From NCBI RefSeq assembly GCF_041053105.1, contig NZ_CP163444.1:4464001-4528000 (forward strand): a stretch of 64,000 nucleotides of DNA, given 5' to 3'. The stretch comes from Streptomyces sp. R44. Its GTDB lineage: Bacteria; Actinomycetota; Actinomycetes; Streptomycetales; Streptomycetaceae. The notes under the pieces were generated by a model. That model saw only the letters and a program-made list of their open reading frames with translations, had not been told where the DNA came from and made no database searches. This document shows, piece after piece, positions 18,097 through 25,665 of the stretch. Both the position numbers and the translations under genes were made by a program. How positions within the stretch are numbered: position 1 is the stretch's first letter; every line of letters starts with the position of its first letter.

Positions 18097-18972
18097 CTAT
18101 GCGGCTGTGGTGTCGGTGAAGCCGAGGGAGGTGAGTCCTTCGGTCTGGCAGAGGTGGTCGGAGGGGCCGTCGACTTCGGTCTGGAGGAGTTGGTAGGCGG
18201 CGCCGTGGGATTGGCCCCAGTGCATGGCGGCCCGCCACAGGACACGCCCGAGGCCCTGGCCTCGGGCTTCGGGCAGGACGGCGAAGTACTGGGGCATGAG
18301 CTGGGGGCGTCCGATGGCGTCGGGCTGGATCTCCATGGGGCCGATCGCGCCCACGATGCGGTCCTCGACGGCGGCGGCGAGGACCGGGCCGCACCGGCCG
18401 GCCTGCATCTGGGTGTGGAGGAAGGCCAGGCCATCGCCCGCCATGGCCTCGGCGAACGGGGCGAAGGTCTCCTGCACGCTGGTCGGCCAGGCGGTGACGG
18501 GGTGGACCGGACTGTCCGGGGCGGGGCAGGGGCCAGCGGTGAAGTCCTTCAACTGGATGCGGGTACCGCGCGGGTGTGCGGTCCCGGGGCCGAGGGGGCG
18601 TACGACCCGGGCGTTGACCACGTCATGCGCGGCGGCGAGCTTGGTTGCCAGCTCGGCGGCCTCATCCACGAGGCTGTCGCGGAGCCCGTAGGCGAAGACC
18701 TTCACAGTGCCGCGTCCGCGCCGAGTCAGGGTGGGGATGAGGGTGTGCTCGGGCTGGTGGACCACATCCTCGCGGAGGACTTTCTCGTCCTTCTCACCAC
18801 CCCAGCGCCGGTCCTTGTCGTAGGGCAGGAAGCCCCCGGTGTCGGCCGCTCGCAGGGTGTCCTCGAAGAGGTCGACGGTCAGGGTGTCGGGGTGGACGGG
18901 ACCGAGAGTCGGCACGATCGGTGCGGCCAGTTGGGGCCGGAGCCAGTCCCAGCGGAAGAACATGAGCGGCAC
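18097..18972 (-). CDS. GNAT-family N-acetyltransferase of the radical SAM cassette
   Basis: Of 291 residues, the last 130 form a GNAT fold with the acetyl-CoA loop ARGQGLGRVLW, preceded by the strand LMPQYFAVLPE. The N-terminal 150 residues are an extension of unknown fold (FLPYDKDRRWGGEKDEKVLR, then FAYGLRDSLVDEAAELATKL). It follows the 54-residue peptide gene by 79 bases, separated by a hairpin. It could acylate the peptide or its processed product, or give self-protection. That is inference from gene order only. Confidence 0.75.
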   Translation of the reverse strand: MPLMFFRWDWLRPQLAAPIVPTLGPVHPDTLTVDLFEDTLRAADTGGFLPYDKDRRWGGEKDEKVLREDVVHQPEHTLIPTLTRRGRGTVKVFAYGLRDSLVDEAAELATKLAAAHDVVNARVVRPLGPGTAHPRGTRIQLKDFTAGPCPAPDSPVHPVTAWPTSVQETFAPFAEAMAGDGLAFLHTQMQAGRCGPVLAAAVEDRIVGAIGPMEIQPDAIGRPQLMPQYFAVLPEARGQGLGRVLWRAAMHWGQSHGAAYQLLQTEVDGPSDHLCQTEGLTSLGFTDTTAA

Positions 18973-18995
18973 CCTAACGGTGAGCCGGTCAGGGC

Positions 18996-19027
18996 TCAGG
19001 CCCCGACGCGAGCACGCCGGGGCCTGA
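18996..19027 (-). terminator. Hairpin between precursor peptide and GNAT genes
   Basis: A perfect 10-bp stem TCAGGCCCCG / CGGGGCCTGA encloses a 12-base loop. Between a putative precursor gene and its tailoring gene, such a partial terminator would raise precursor mRNA over enzyme mRNA. Confidence 0.7.
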
Positions 19028-19051
19028 ACGGAGTTGACCGGATCGTGTCGG

Positions 19052-19216
19052 TCAGTGGGGGTTGTCGTCCCCGGCGTCGCAGGAGCACTCTGCGCTCTCC
19101 ACGATCACGTCGAGGTCCTGGACGGCGGTGATCGACGCGGTTGCGACGGGTGGGGCGGCGCGGCGGGCCGAGGTCGGCGGGCCGGGGAGGATGGTCACCG
19201 GTACGGGCGGGGTCAT
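19052..19216 (-). CDS. 54-residue putative RiPP precursor peptide
   Basis: The ATG overlaps the radical SAM stop (ATGA) and follows AAGGAG eight bases upstream, so translation is coupled. The peptide has a Pro/Ala-rich N-terminal leader (TPPVPVTILPGPPTSARRAA), a hydrophobic centre (VQDLDVIVES) and a short acidic C-terminal part with two cysteines, ECSCDAGDDNPH (Cys44, Cys46). A small Cys-containing peptide directly beside a SPASM radical SAM protein is the arrangement of thioether or other crosslinked RiPPs. Which residues are modified is unknown. Its size kept it out of routine gene lists. Confidence 0.7.
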   Translation of the reverse strand: MTPPVPVTILPGPPTSARRAAPPVATASITAVQDLDVIVESAECSCDAGDDNPH

Positions 19217-20337
19217 GAGGCGTTCTCCTTGTCTCCGTGCTGGCAGTAGCTGTGCAGCGGCGCCTTCGCCTCCTGGTAGTGCTTGGCCAGGGGGCGGCAG
19301 ACCCGGCAGGTGCCGGACAGGGCGCAGCCTTCGCACCCACCGGTGCGAAGCATGAGGCGGTCGGCGATGGCGCCGAGCCGGGTGAGGCCGTCGATGCCTT
19401 CGGCCATCAGGTCGATCTGGTCGTCGCGCCCGACCTTGCAGATCGAGACCTTTGCGTGCGGGTCGGCGTGGAAGAAGGTGTGTCCCGCGTTGCAGCCGGC
19501 GAACGGCTTGCGCTGCCGCAGGTGGGCGGCGGACTGGGCGAGCAGCGGCTCTCCGCCGCCGTAGATCGTGGGCGTCATGTTCGTGTACGCGTGGTTCTCG
19601 ACGTTCCACTCGTCGGCGAGGGCGGCCATCTCGTCGGCCTCGGAGGCGTTGTCCTCGGTCACCACGACGTTGATGCGCAGAGGAAGCCCCGCCTCTCGCG
19701 CCGCGTCCATACCGCGCCGGAACGCCTTCCACGCCCCACGGCGCTGGGTGAGCGTGTCGAAGGACTCCTCGCTCGCCCCGTACATGCTGACCACCAGCCG
19801 GTAGGGCGGGCAGTCGCGGAAGAGCTTCAGGAGGTCCGGACGCCAGAGCAGCGAGCCGTTGGTGGAGATGGTGAGCATCATCCCGGCCTGCCAGGCGTAA
19901 CGGTAGGCGCCCTGGAAGTGGGGGTCCATGGTGGGTTCGCCGCCGGTGATCTGGAGCCAGAGGACGCCTGCCTCGCGCATGATGTCCAGCAGCCGCACCT
20001 TGTCCTCCCAGCCGAGGCCGGAGAAGGGCCGCTCGCCGAGGTAGCAGTGCCTGCAGCCGAAGTTGCAGCCGAGGTTGATCTCCCAGGAGGCCCGGCAGTA
20101 GCCGTACGGGGACGGCTCGCGCACCAGCACGGTGCCCTGTGCGGTCTGGCCACCCAGGTCCAGGCCCCACACGTCGGCAGCGGTCTGCACCGCCCAGACG
20201 GGAAGCGACTCACCGTCAGTGGCGGCCTGGCGCAGGCCCTCGTAGTGGTCGGGGGAGATTCGGGCGCCGGCCCTTGCTCCCGGTTTGAGGAGAAGGTGTC
20301 CGTCGAGGAACGGGGAGGCGATCAGAGCGTGGGCCAT
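19213..20337 (-). CDS. Radical SAM / SPASM-domain peptide-modifying enzyme
   Basis: The 374-residue enzyme binds the SAM-cleaving [4Fe-4S] cluster through C91-x3-C95-x2-C98 (LGCNFGCRHCYL). The GGEP motif lies at residues 132-135 and STNGSLL near 158. The C-terminal SPASM-like region supplies further cysteines at 282, 300, 335, 338, 344, 347 and 365 for auxiliary clusters. Residues 1-80 are an extra N-terminal domain that could bind a leader peptide. ATG at 20337 has AAGGAGGG upstream; longer frames read into the preceding gene. SPASM proteins typically modify ribosomal peptides, and the overlapping 54-residue gene is the obvious substrate. Confidence 0.9.
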   Translation of the reverse strand: MAHALIASPFLDGHLLLKPGARAGARISPDHYEGLRQAATDGESLPVWAVQTAADVWGLDLGGQTAQGTVLVREPSPYGYCRASWEINLGCNFGCRHCYLGERPFSGLGWEDKVRLLDIMREAGVLWLQITGGEPTMDPHFQGAYRYAWQAGMMLTISTNGSLLWRPDLLKLFRDCPPYRLVVSMYGASEESFDTLTQRRGAWKAFRRGMDAAREAGLPLRINVVVTEDNASEADEMAALADEWNVENHAYTNMTPTIYGGGEPLLAQSAAHLRQRKPFAGCNAGHTFFHADPHAKVSICKVGRDDQIDLMAEGIDGLTRLGAIADRLMLRTGGCEGCALSGTCRVCRPLAKHYQEAKAPLHSYCQHGDKENAS

Positions 20338-20543
20338 CGGTGGCCCTCCTTCCGGATCACGGAGCGGGACAGCGCACGGGGCCCCTGGCGGCCGGCGCGG
20401 CAGTGGATCTCGCCCAGCCCGTTGCAGGTGCCGCAGGTCTTGCCGGACGAGTTGGCGCCGCTGCCACCGCAGTCCCCGCACTGTTCGTTGCGAGGCGAGC
20501 GAGGGCGCCGGGGCTTGTGCGGGCTTGCGATTAGCTGGTGCAC
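20322..20543 (-). CDS. 73-residue DnaJ-type zinc-knuckle protein
   Basis: The GTG at 20543 has an excellent ribosome site (GGAGGAGG, five bases away). The product carries two CxxCxGxG units: CGDCGGSG (C22, C25) and CGTCNGLG (C37, C40), the zinc knuckle seen in DnaJ. Arg/Pro-rich flanks surround it. It overlaps the radical SAM gene by 16 bases, so the two are co-expressed. It may chaperone the enzyme or the peptide; there is no J domain. Confidence 0.7.
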   Translation of the reverse strand: MHQLIASPHKPRRPRSPRNEQCGDCGGSGANSSGKTCGTCNGLGEIHCRAGRQGPRALSRSVIRKEGHRWPTL

Positions 20544-20860
20544 GAGACCTCCTCCAGGGCGTCTTCCCAGGTGTGCTGCTTGGCGTGGTCGGCGAACAGA
20601 CAGCAGCCCTCGCCGTCGGGCCCCGGGGCGGCCACTGGACAGTCCGGCAGTACGACGAGTTCCGCCTCGTTCGTCCCGTGCCAGCGGAGCCACAGTGCGG
20701 TCCCGTACGCCCCGGCGTCGGTGAGGAGACCGAAGTGCTGACCCCCGTCGTGCGCGGACAGCTGGCACTGCACTGCCCTGTCGATGTACGGGGCGGCCGA
20801 CTTCTCCCGCGCTTCCCGTGCCAGGTCGAGGGGCACCTGGCGCCAGTGCACGCACTGCAT
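20531..20860 (-). CDS. 109-residue protein with repeated C-x4-H-x3/4-H motif
   Basis: The start ATG overlaps the stop of the upstream gene by one base (TGATG). Two similar metal-site patterns are visible: C32-QLSA-H37-DGGQ-H42 and C87-LFAD-H92-AKQ-H96. The segment between them is beta-rich (GTALWLRWHGTNEAELVVLP). The C-terminus EEVSCTS overlaps the next gene start by 13 bases. I know no function; its duplicated C/H motif suggests a two-site zinc protein, fitting the cysteine-rich character of this cassette. Confidence 0.7.
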   Translation of the reverse strand: MQCVHWRQVPLDLAREAREKSAAPYIDRAVQCQLSAHDGGQHFGLLTDAGAYGTALWLRWHGTNEAELVVLPDCPVAAPGPDGEGCCLFADHAKQHTWEDALEEVSCTS

Positions 20861-21060
20861 CACGACACCATCCGGAAGGACGCGACGGCGTTCTGGGCCT
20901 GCTTCGAGCACCGGGGACAGACGCACGGCGGGTAGCGGCCCGGGTTCTCCGGGACCGCCGGGTCCTCGCCCACGCGTACCTCTGTGCGAGGTCCCCACGT
21001 CTGGCCGGAGTCGCGGGAGACCCGCAACGTCATCCGTACGTCGTCCTGTCCGTTCGTCAT
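20860..21060 (-). CDS. Small Cys-containing protein, first gene of the cassette
   Basis: About 66 residues, reading MTNGQDDVRMTLRVSRDSGQ, then CVCPRCSKQAQNA. The CxCxxC group suggests metal binding. An ATG at 21072 would add four residues; neither start has a Shine-Dalgarno, so a leaderless transcript is possible. Its stop overlaps the ATG of the next gene. The divergent regulator begins 124 bases away with a 17-bp palindrome between them. Confidence 0.6.
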   Translation of the reverse strand: MTNGQDDVRMTLRVSRDSGQTWGPRTEVRVGEDPAVPENPGRYPPCVCPRCSKQAQNAVASFRMVS

Positions 21061-21108
21061 GGCCATGAGCATCGCGATCCGCGGGACCGGCCAGAAAGGC
21101 CAAGCGGA

Positions 21109-21125
21109 TTACCCAACTTGGGTAA
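21109..21125. promoter_or_regulatory. 17-bp perfect palindrome in divergent promoter
   Basis: TTACCCAA-C-TTGGGTAA has eight-base arms around a central C. It is A+T-richer than its surroundings and lies between the leftward peptide cassette and the rightward HTH regulator, so it is the best operator candidate for that regulator. Confidence 0.6.
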
Positions 21126-21183
21126 CATCACCCTCGGTTCACCAAGTGCAGCGATCCGTAGTCCTCATGCCGGAGCGTGCCCG

Positions 21184-22530
21184 ATGCCCGAGCCATCTCG
21201 CTCGAAGGAACTCCCGGTCAGCCTGCTCACGGACCCAGTGATGATCGAGGCATGCCAGGCCAGAGACTTCGGCCGCATCTTTCAGCTGGTCAAGGCACGA
21301 GCAGGCATCTATCCGTCGATGGTCGCGCGCCGCTGCGACCTGACCCCGAGCCGCGTGGGCGAGGTGATTGCCGGACGGCGGCAGTTGCTGCACATGGACG
21401 TGATCGAACGGATCTCGGATGGACTGCGCATCCCCGGACATATGCTCGGACTTGCCCGACGCTCCTGGGAGACGCCGCCCAGCCTGACGGTCACGCCCCG
21501 TGAACCGGTCGAGGTGCCGACCTCAGCCGTCGAACCACTGGCCGCCGGACTACCGGGGGCGGATGTCGACAGCATTCTCGCCCTGGCGGCCGAGCGGGAT
21601 CTCAGCCCATCGACACTGGACGCGCTGCACTCGTCGATCGCGGACTACTGGCGCCGGGACGACGAGCACGGCGGCGAGACCTTACGGCCGGCGGTCGTCG
21701 GCCAGCTCCGCTACGTTGTCGACCTCCTCAAGGAGCAGCGTCCGGCTCCTTTACGGGACGGCCTGCACAGCATCGCGGCCGAGCTGGCCCGGCTCACCGG
21801 ATGGACCTATTTCGACGCCCGCCAGTACAACCAGGCACGCGCCTACTTCACCGAATCCCTCGGCCTGGCCAAGGCCATCGACGACCGCCAGTTCATGGCC
21901 AACGTCCTCGCCTGCATGAGTCTCCAGGCCACCTACCAGGACAAGCCCGGCGACGCCCTCGCACTCGTCACAGCCGCCCAGGATCAGGCCCGAACGGCTG
22001 GGGGGACGACACCGCGCGTGCTGGCCATGCTCGCGATGCGCGAAGCCTTCGCCCACGCCACCCTCGGCAACCACGGCGCGACCCACACTGCGATCTCGGA
22101 AGCCCACACCCAGTTCGGACGGATCGGTGCCGGCGATCCGGACCCGGCCTGGGTCGCCTACTTCGACGAACCGAAACTGATCGTGGACACCGGCATCGCA
22201 CACGGCCGCCTGGGCGAAGCCGCCCTCGCCGAACCCCTCATCGCGGACGCCCTCCGCCGAGAACACCATACGAACCACCGAGGCCGCGCCTTCCACGCCT
22301 TCTGGCTCGCCCGCACCCAGCTCCAGCGCGGCAAACTCGACGAGGCATGCCACACGGCCATGGACGCCCTGGCCCCGGCGGCGGCCGTCAGCTCGCAACG
22401 AGTCGCCGGCCACCTCCGGGAGTTCTACGAACAGCTGGAACCCTTCCGCCGCGAACCGGCCGCAGCGGCGTTCGAATCCCGGCTCCGGGAAGTGCTGCCC
22501 CGTCAGATCAGCGGATCGCCTCATCCATGA
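21184..22530 (+). CDS. HTH regulator with TPR-like C-terminal region
   Basis: Of 448 residues, the first 90 form a Cro/C1-type helix-turn-helix (YPSMVARRCDLTPSRVGEVI). The remaining about 330 residues are repeated helical pairs of TPR style: YNQARAYFTESLGLAKAI, GDALALVTAAQDQART, RGKLDEACHTAMDAL. Regulators of this build sense peptides or partner proteins through the TPR part. ATG 21184 has GGAG eight bases upstream. It diverges from the radical SAM cassette, so it probably controls it. Its 3' end overlaps the convergent NUDIX gene by 23 bases. Confidence 0.8.
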   Translation: MPEPSRSKELPVSLLTDPVMIEACQARDFGRIFQLVKARAGIYPSMVARRCDLTPSRVGEVIAGRRQLLHMDVIERISDGLRIPGHMLGLARRSWETPPSLTVTPREPVEVPTSAVEPLAAGLPGADVDSILALAAERDLSPSTLDALHSSIADYWRRDDEHGGETLRPAVVGQLRYVVDLLKEQRPAPLRDGLHSIAAELARLTGWTYFDARQYNQARAYFTESLGLAKAIDDRQFMANVLACMSLQATYQDKPGDALALVTAAQDQARTAGGTTPRVLAMLAMREAFAHATLGNHGATHTAISEAHTQFGRIGAGDPDPAWVAYFDEPKLIVDTGIAHGRLGEAALAEPLIADALRREHHTNHRGRAFHAFWLARTQLQRGKLDEACHTAMDALAPAAAVSSQRVAGHLREFYEQLEPFRREPAAAAFESRLREVLPRQISGSPHP

Positions 22531-23041
22531 GCACGTAGAGCAGCCCGACGAGGGAGCCGCTGCTGACGATCTCGCGCCGGTCGATCATGCCCCGCACGTC
22601 GGCCAGCGGGATCCACTCGATCCGATCCGACTCGTTCTTCTCGGTCGGCGGCCCCTCGTACGTCGCTCCATCGGCCCGGAAGACGTGGTGCTGGGAGTCG
22701 GTGATGCCGTTCGCCGGCTCCGCATAGATCAGCGGCTTGATGGGGCCGGGACGCCAGCCGGTTTCCTCCAGCACCTCACGGGCAGCCGCGTCGGTCGGCG
22801 TCTCGCCCTCCTCGACCAGACCCATGGGCAGTTCCCACGCCCAGGCGTCCGTGATGAAGCGGTGCCGCCACATCATCAGGACCTCGCGCCGCTCGTTCAC
22901 GACGGCGGCCACGGCCAGATGCCGAAGCTTGACGACGTGGTGCTCCCAGCGGTTCCCGTCCGGCGTCTCGACGTCGGTGAGCCACAAGTTCACCCAGCTG
23001 TTCTCGTAGATCGGACGTTCCCCGTGGATCTTCCACTGCAT
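22508..23041 (-). CDS. NUDIX hydrolase
   Basis: The 177-residue protein has a canonical Nudix box GLVEEGETPTDAAAREVLEE followed by TGW. It hydrolyses a nucleoside-diphosphate-linked substrate with Mg2+; the HRFITDAWAWELPMG lead-in resembles ADP-ribose-type members, but the substrate cannot be fixed. NUDIX genes often neighbour TPR-HTH regulators in Streptomyces. Whether it belongs to the peptide pathway is uncertain. It runs convergent to the regulator. Confidence 0.88.
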   Translation of the reverse strand: MQWKIHGERPIYENSWVNLWLTDVETPDGNRWEHHVVKLRHLAVAAVVNERREVLMMWRHRFITDAWAWELPMGLVEEGETPTDAAAREVLEETGWRPGPIKPLIYAEPANGITDSQHHVFRADGATYEGPPTEKNESDRIEWIPLADVRGMIDRREIVSSGSLVGLLYVLMDEAIR

Positions 23042-23217
23042 CGCTGCGGCCCCTCTCGATCGACCTCCAGCATCGCAGAACGAACCTCGAGGACAGCAGA
23101 GTTCGGCGACTTAGCGTCGATCTGACCAATAGAGGTGGCGCCTACTCACAACTGCGGCGACCTTGGCTTTGATCACCCCACCGGGAGGCGTGTCTGATAA
23201 GTACCACTTCCTCCCGT

Positions 23218-24711
23218 TTACGGTTCAATATCAGGTCGTGCACCGTCGTCATCCCCGTGCTGAAGGGAACGCGGTGACTCGATGAGATCCTCCAATTCAA
23301 ACAGAGTGGGCTCCCGTTGGTGTTCGAAGTAGCTCCGGGTGACTTCGTCCAGTTCTTGGCACTCTTCCGGTGTCAGGGAAGTGAGCAATGTGAGGGCGGC
23401 CGGGGCAAGTGCGCCCAACGGGAACTTGGCTGCTGTCCTTCCCTTTCCGGTTCTGCTGGGGAAATCGCAGACCAATGGGCGGGAGCCCAAGAGGGAAGCA
23501 ACCGCGGTTTGCACGTAAGCGGTAGAGCTGAAAGTCCTTGAAAGGTTCAGTAGATCCTCGTCGTGGGAAATGTCATCCCTGTTGACAGTTGCATAGGAGA
23601 CCGTGCGTGTAGGAGTTGCAAGCTCGAGCTCATTGATCGGGATTCTGCGCTGCTCTGCGCGACGCAATAGCTCTTCAAGGGAGATTCCATCCCCCTCTTG
23701 AGCCTCGATTTTCAACTCGTCTACTTTGCTTGCAAAGTAGGTTACAGATCGAGGGCTGCGCAGGCAGAGCATGTCTCGGTCGAGCGCCCAGCGGAACTCT
23801 CCGCCCTCAGTCTCGCTCAATTCATGCTGGCGATCTAGGATTCGGCATGCTCTTGCGTGCAGCACATCAAGGTTGCTTCCGATTAGGTACTGGAGGTTTT
23901 CGGAGTCTCCCTCTATGCGCAAGCGGGATACTGACTCCAGAGTCAATGGGCGTCCGATCCTGCGCCAGAACTCAAAGTCGTTGATCGGCGGCAAGTCGAG
24001 CAGAAATTCGAGAGCTGTGCCGTCGAGGTCTCCAGCTATGTCCTGTTCGCCAGGAAAATTCGCTGGCGTTCCCCCCGAGCCCACCCAGACGGCACCGAGG
24101 AAGCGCAGGAGGCGCGCAGTTCGGCGCTTGTCAAAGTGGCCAGAGATCTGGGCAACTGCGGCGCCGGTGGCTGCCGAATCGAGACGCTGTGCACCACTGA
24201 AGCCGGCCGCGACACTAGAGGCCATGACCTCCGCTTCTCTTTCTGTCAGAAGGCCGCGGCCTCCCTGGAGAACTGCGCTTGAAGCTAGACCAATTACCGG
24301 ATCCGTACGGCGGCTCTGAATCAGCACCTCCATCCCGCGCGAGTCGGCCAGGAGGGTGTCGTCTGTTCGTTCAGCCGCTGCTTGAGTGCTAGCGCTGATT
24401 ACGTCTTCGTTGACAGGGTCCAAAGCGAAAACGATTGGGTCATGCTTACGGATTGCGTCGACGTCGTCACGCAGGACATCAGGGCGAGTGTCTGACTTAA
24501 GGAAGACGAAGCGCTCGCGCTCGTTCGGCCAGGACAGTACTAGATCTGGAGCGAAGCTGTGGTTAAAGAAATCTGTCTTCTTTACGGTCGCGCGAGTGTC
24601 TGTTTGTGATAGTTCGTGGGCAACGACGCTCTTGATCCGGTTGACCGCATCGCGGGGGTCTGGGCTCTCGAATGCGGCATGCAGGGCGTTAGAGAATTCG
24701 CTGACTGTCAC
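23218..24711 (-). CDS. Second gene of nuclease operon, 497-residue protein of unknown family
   Basis: Start ATG overlaps the stop of the upstream nuclease gene (ATGA), so both are made together. Near the N-terminus, TDFFNHSFAPDLVLSW followed by RFVFLKSD resembles a PD-(D/E)XK core (D56, K72) with the acidic residue replaced by Phe. The rest is mainly helical with no familiar motif, including a segment (about 240-330) where WRRIGRPLTLESVSRLRIEG may bind nucleic acid. Codons such as CTA, TCA, ATT and GTA are common (for example 24260-24300), unlike flanking genes, indicating recent transfer. Probably the partner or specificity subunit of a defence nuclease. Confidence 0.7.
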   Translation of the reverse strand: MTVSEFSNALHAAFESPDPRDAVNRIKSVVAHELSQTDTRATVKKTDFFNHSFAPDLVLSWPNERERFVFLKSDTRPDVLRDDVDAIRKHDPIVFALDPVNEDVISASTQAAAERTDDTLLADSRGMEVLIQSRRTDPVIGLASSAVLQGGRGLLTEREAEVMASSVAAGFSGAQRLDSAATGAAVAQISGHFDKRRTARLLRFLGAVWVGSGGTPANFPGEQDIAGDLDGTALEFLLDLPPINDFEFWRRIGRPLTLESVSRLRIEGDSENLQYLIGSNLDVLHARACRILDRQHELSETEGGEFRWALDRDMLCLRSPRSVTYFASKVDELKIEAQEGDGISLEELLRRAEQRRIPINELELATPTRTVSYATVNRDDISHDEDLLNLSRTFSSTAYVQTAVASLLGSRPLVCDFPSRTGKGRTAAKFPLGALAPAALTLLTSLTPEECQELDEVTRSYFEHQREPTLFELEDLIESPRSLQHGDDDGARPDIEP

Positions 24712-25310
24712 CGGATCCCCTCCAGTACCTCATTCTTCTGGATGAGGGAACGATGCTCGCGCGTTATCACGAGCTTCTCCTGCTTCTCCGACAAGACGAT
24801 CATCCAGAGTCGGTCTGCGACCCACGCCACGACTTCGTCGTCGATGTGTGAGCTTACTTCCTCAGGTGGTATTTCTCCAAATACATCCGCGCTGTGCTTG
24901 TGGAGCGCTCGTTCTATCCATTCCTTGGAGAGGAGTTTGTTCCAGTCCTGGACGTTGAAAGGGCACCAAGTGATCCACATGAAATGATCGACGTAGCACT
25001 GTGGATTGCTGGCGATCACATAGCACTTGGCTAGGTAGCTGAGGTAATGGGTGCCCTGATCTCCTGGCGTTGAATATTTCTTACATTCCGCCATGAAGAT
25101 GTCATTGTCGAACTCTCCACCGCACAGGAGGCCGCCAAGGTCCAGGGAGAACTGTGTCTGCTTTCCGCTGGGCCATTTGAACGTCATGCGACGGCTCCAC
25201 TTGGGGTCCGTGTTGGTCCAAGACGCCTTGACGCGCGTGGTGGCCTCCAGCCACTCCTTCGCCCGTCTGGCGCCGTCAGCGCCGATTTCATGCAGATCCT
25301 CTCCCGGCAT
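24708..25310 (-). CDS. PD-(D/E)XK nuclease-like protein, first gene of operon
   Basis: The 200-residue protein opens with a helix (EIGADGARRAKEWLEATTRV) typical of this fold. It then shows D57 in FSLDLGG, E75-C-K77 in FMAECKKYS and Q85-xxx-Y89, the full D / ExK / QxxxY set of RecB/Cas4-type nucleases. It should cut DNA with divalent metal. No Shine-Dalgarno precedes the ATG; a TATGGT six bases upstream (25317-25322) could be the -10 of a leaderless transcript. Codon use is atypical as in its partner. It is not a recognised Mrr or McrC member. Confidence 0.7.
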   Translation of the reverse strand: MPGEDLHEIGADGARRAKEWLEATTRVKASWTNTDPKWSRRMTFKWPSGKQTQFSLDLGGLLCGGEFDNDIFMAECKKYSTPGDQGTHYLSYLAKCYVIASNPQCYVDHFMWITWCPFNVQDWNKLLSKEWIERALHKHSADVFGEIPPEEVSSHIDDEVVAWVADRLWMIVLSEKQEKLVITREHRSLIQKNEVLEGIR

Positions 25311-25500
25311 GTTGTGACCATACGTGCTGGCCGCTGCGCACGGCAGGGGGTTGGTTGCATCGCGTTGTCAGTTGGTCAGGTTGTTCTTTGATGACTTCCT
25401 ATCGCTATGGCCTGTAACAGTCTCACTGTGGCTGGAAAGCGCCGTATGGCTGTGAACTGTTGCCTTCTCGAGGCGTCCTGTAGGTCAAGATCGACGCGAA

Positions 25501-25665
25501 TCAGGATCGATCCCGTCGGCCACGCCACCATCGCCGGATACGGGCAGCCGGCCTGCGCCATGCATCGAAGAACTCGTCTACCTCGCGGCCGAGCTTTGTG
25601 CCGAAGCCGAGGGTCAAGCTGAGCAGGCCAAACACCGCCAGGGTTCCGAGAGTGAGCTCGTTCAA
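25501..25665 (-). CDS. 54-residue single-helix membrane peptide (TTG start)
   Basis: This short frame begins with TTG seven bases after AGAAGGA. It encodes a hydrophobic N-terminal helix (ELTLGTLAVFGLLSLTLGFG), then an acidic turn (REVDEFFDAW) and a strongly basic tail (ARIRRWWRGRRDRS). Codon bias is Streptomyces-like throughout. It sits between the nuclease operon and attR on the same strand. The layout resembles small membrane toxins or phage/plasmid membrane peptides; no homologue is recognised. Confidence 0.5.
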   Translation of the reverse strand: MNELTLGTLAVFGLLSLTLGFGTKLGREVDEFFDAWRRPAARIRRWWRGRRDRS

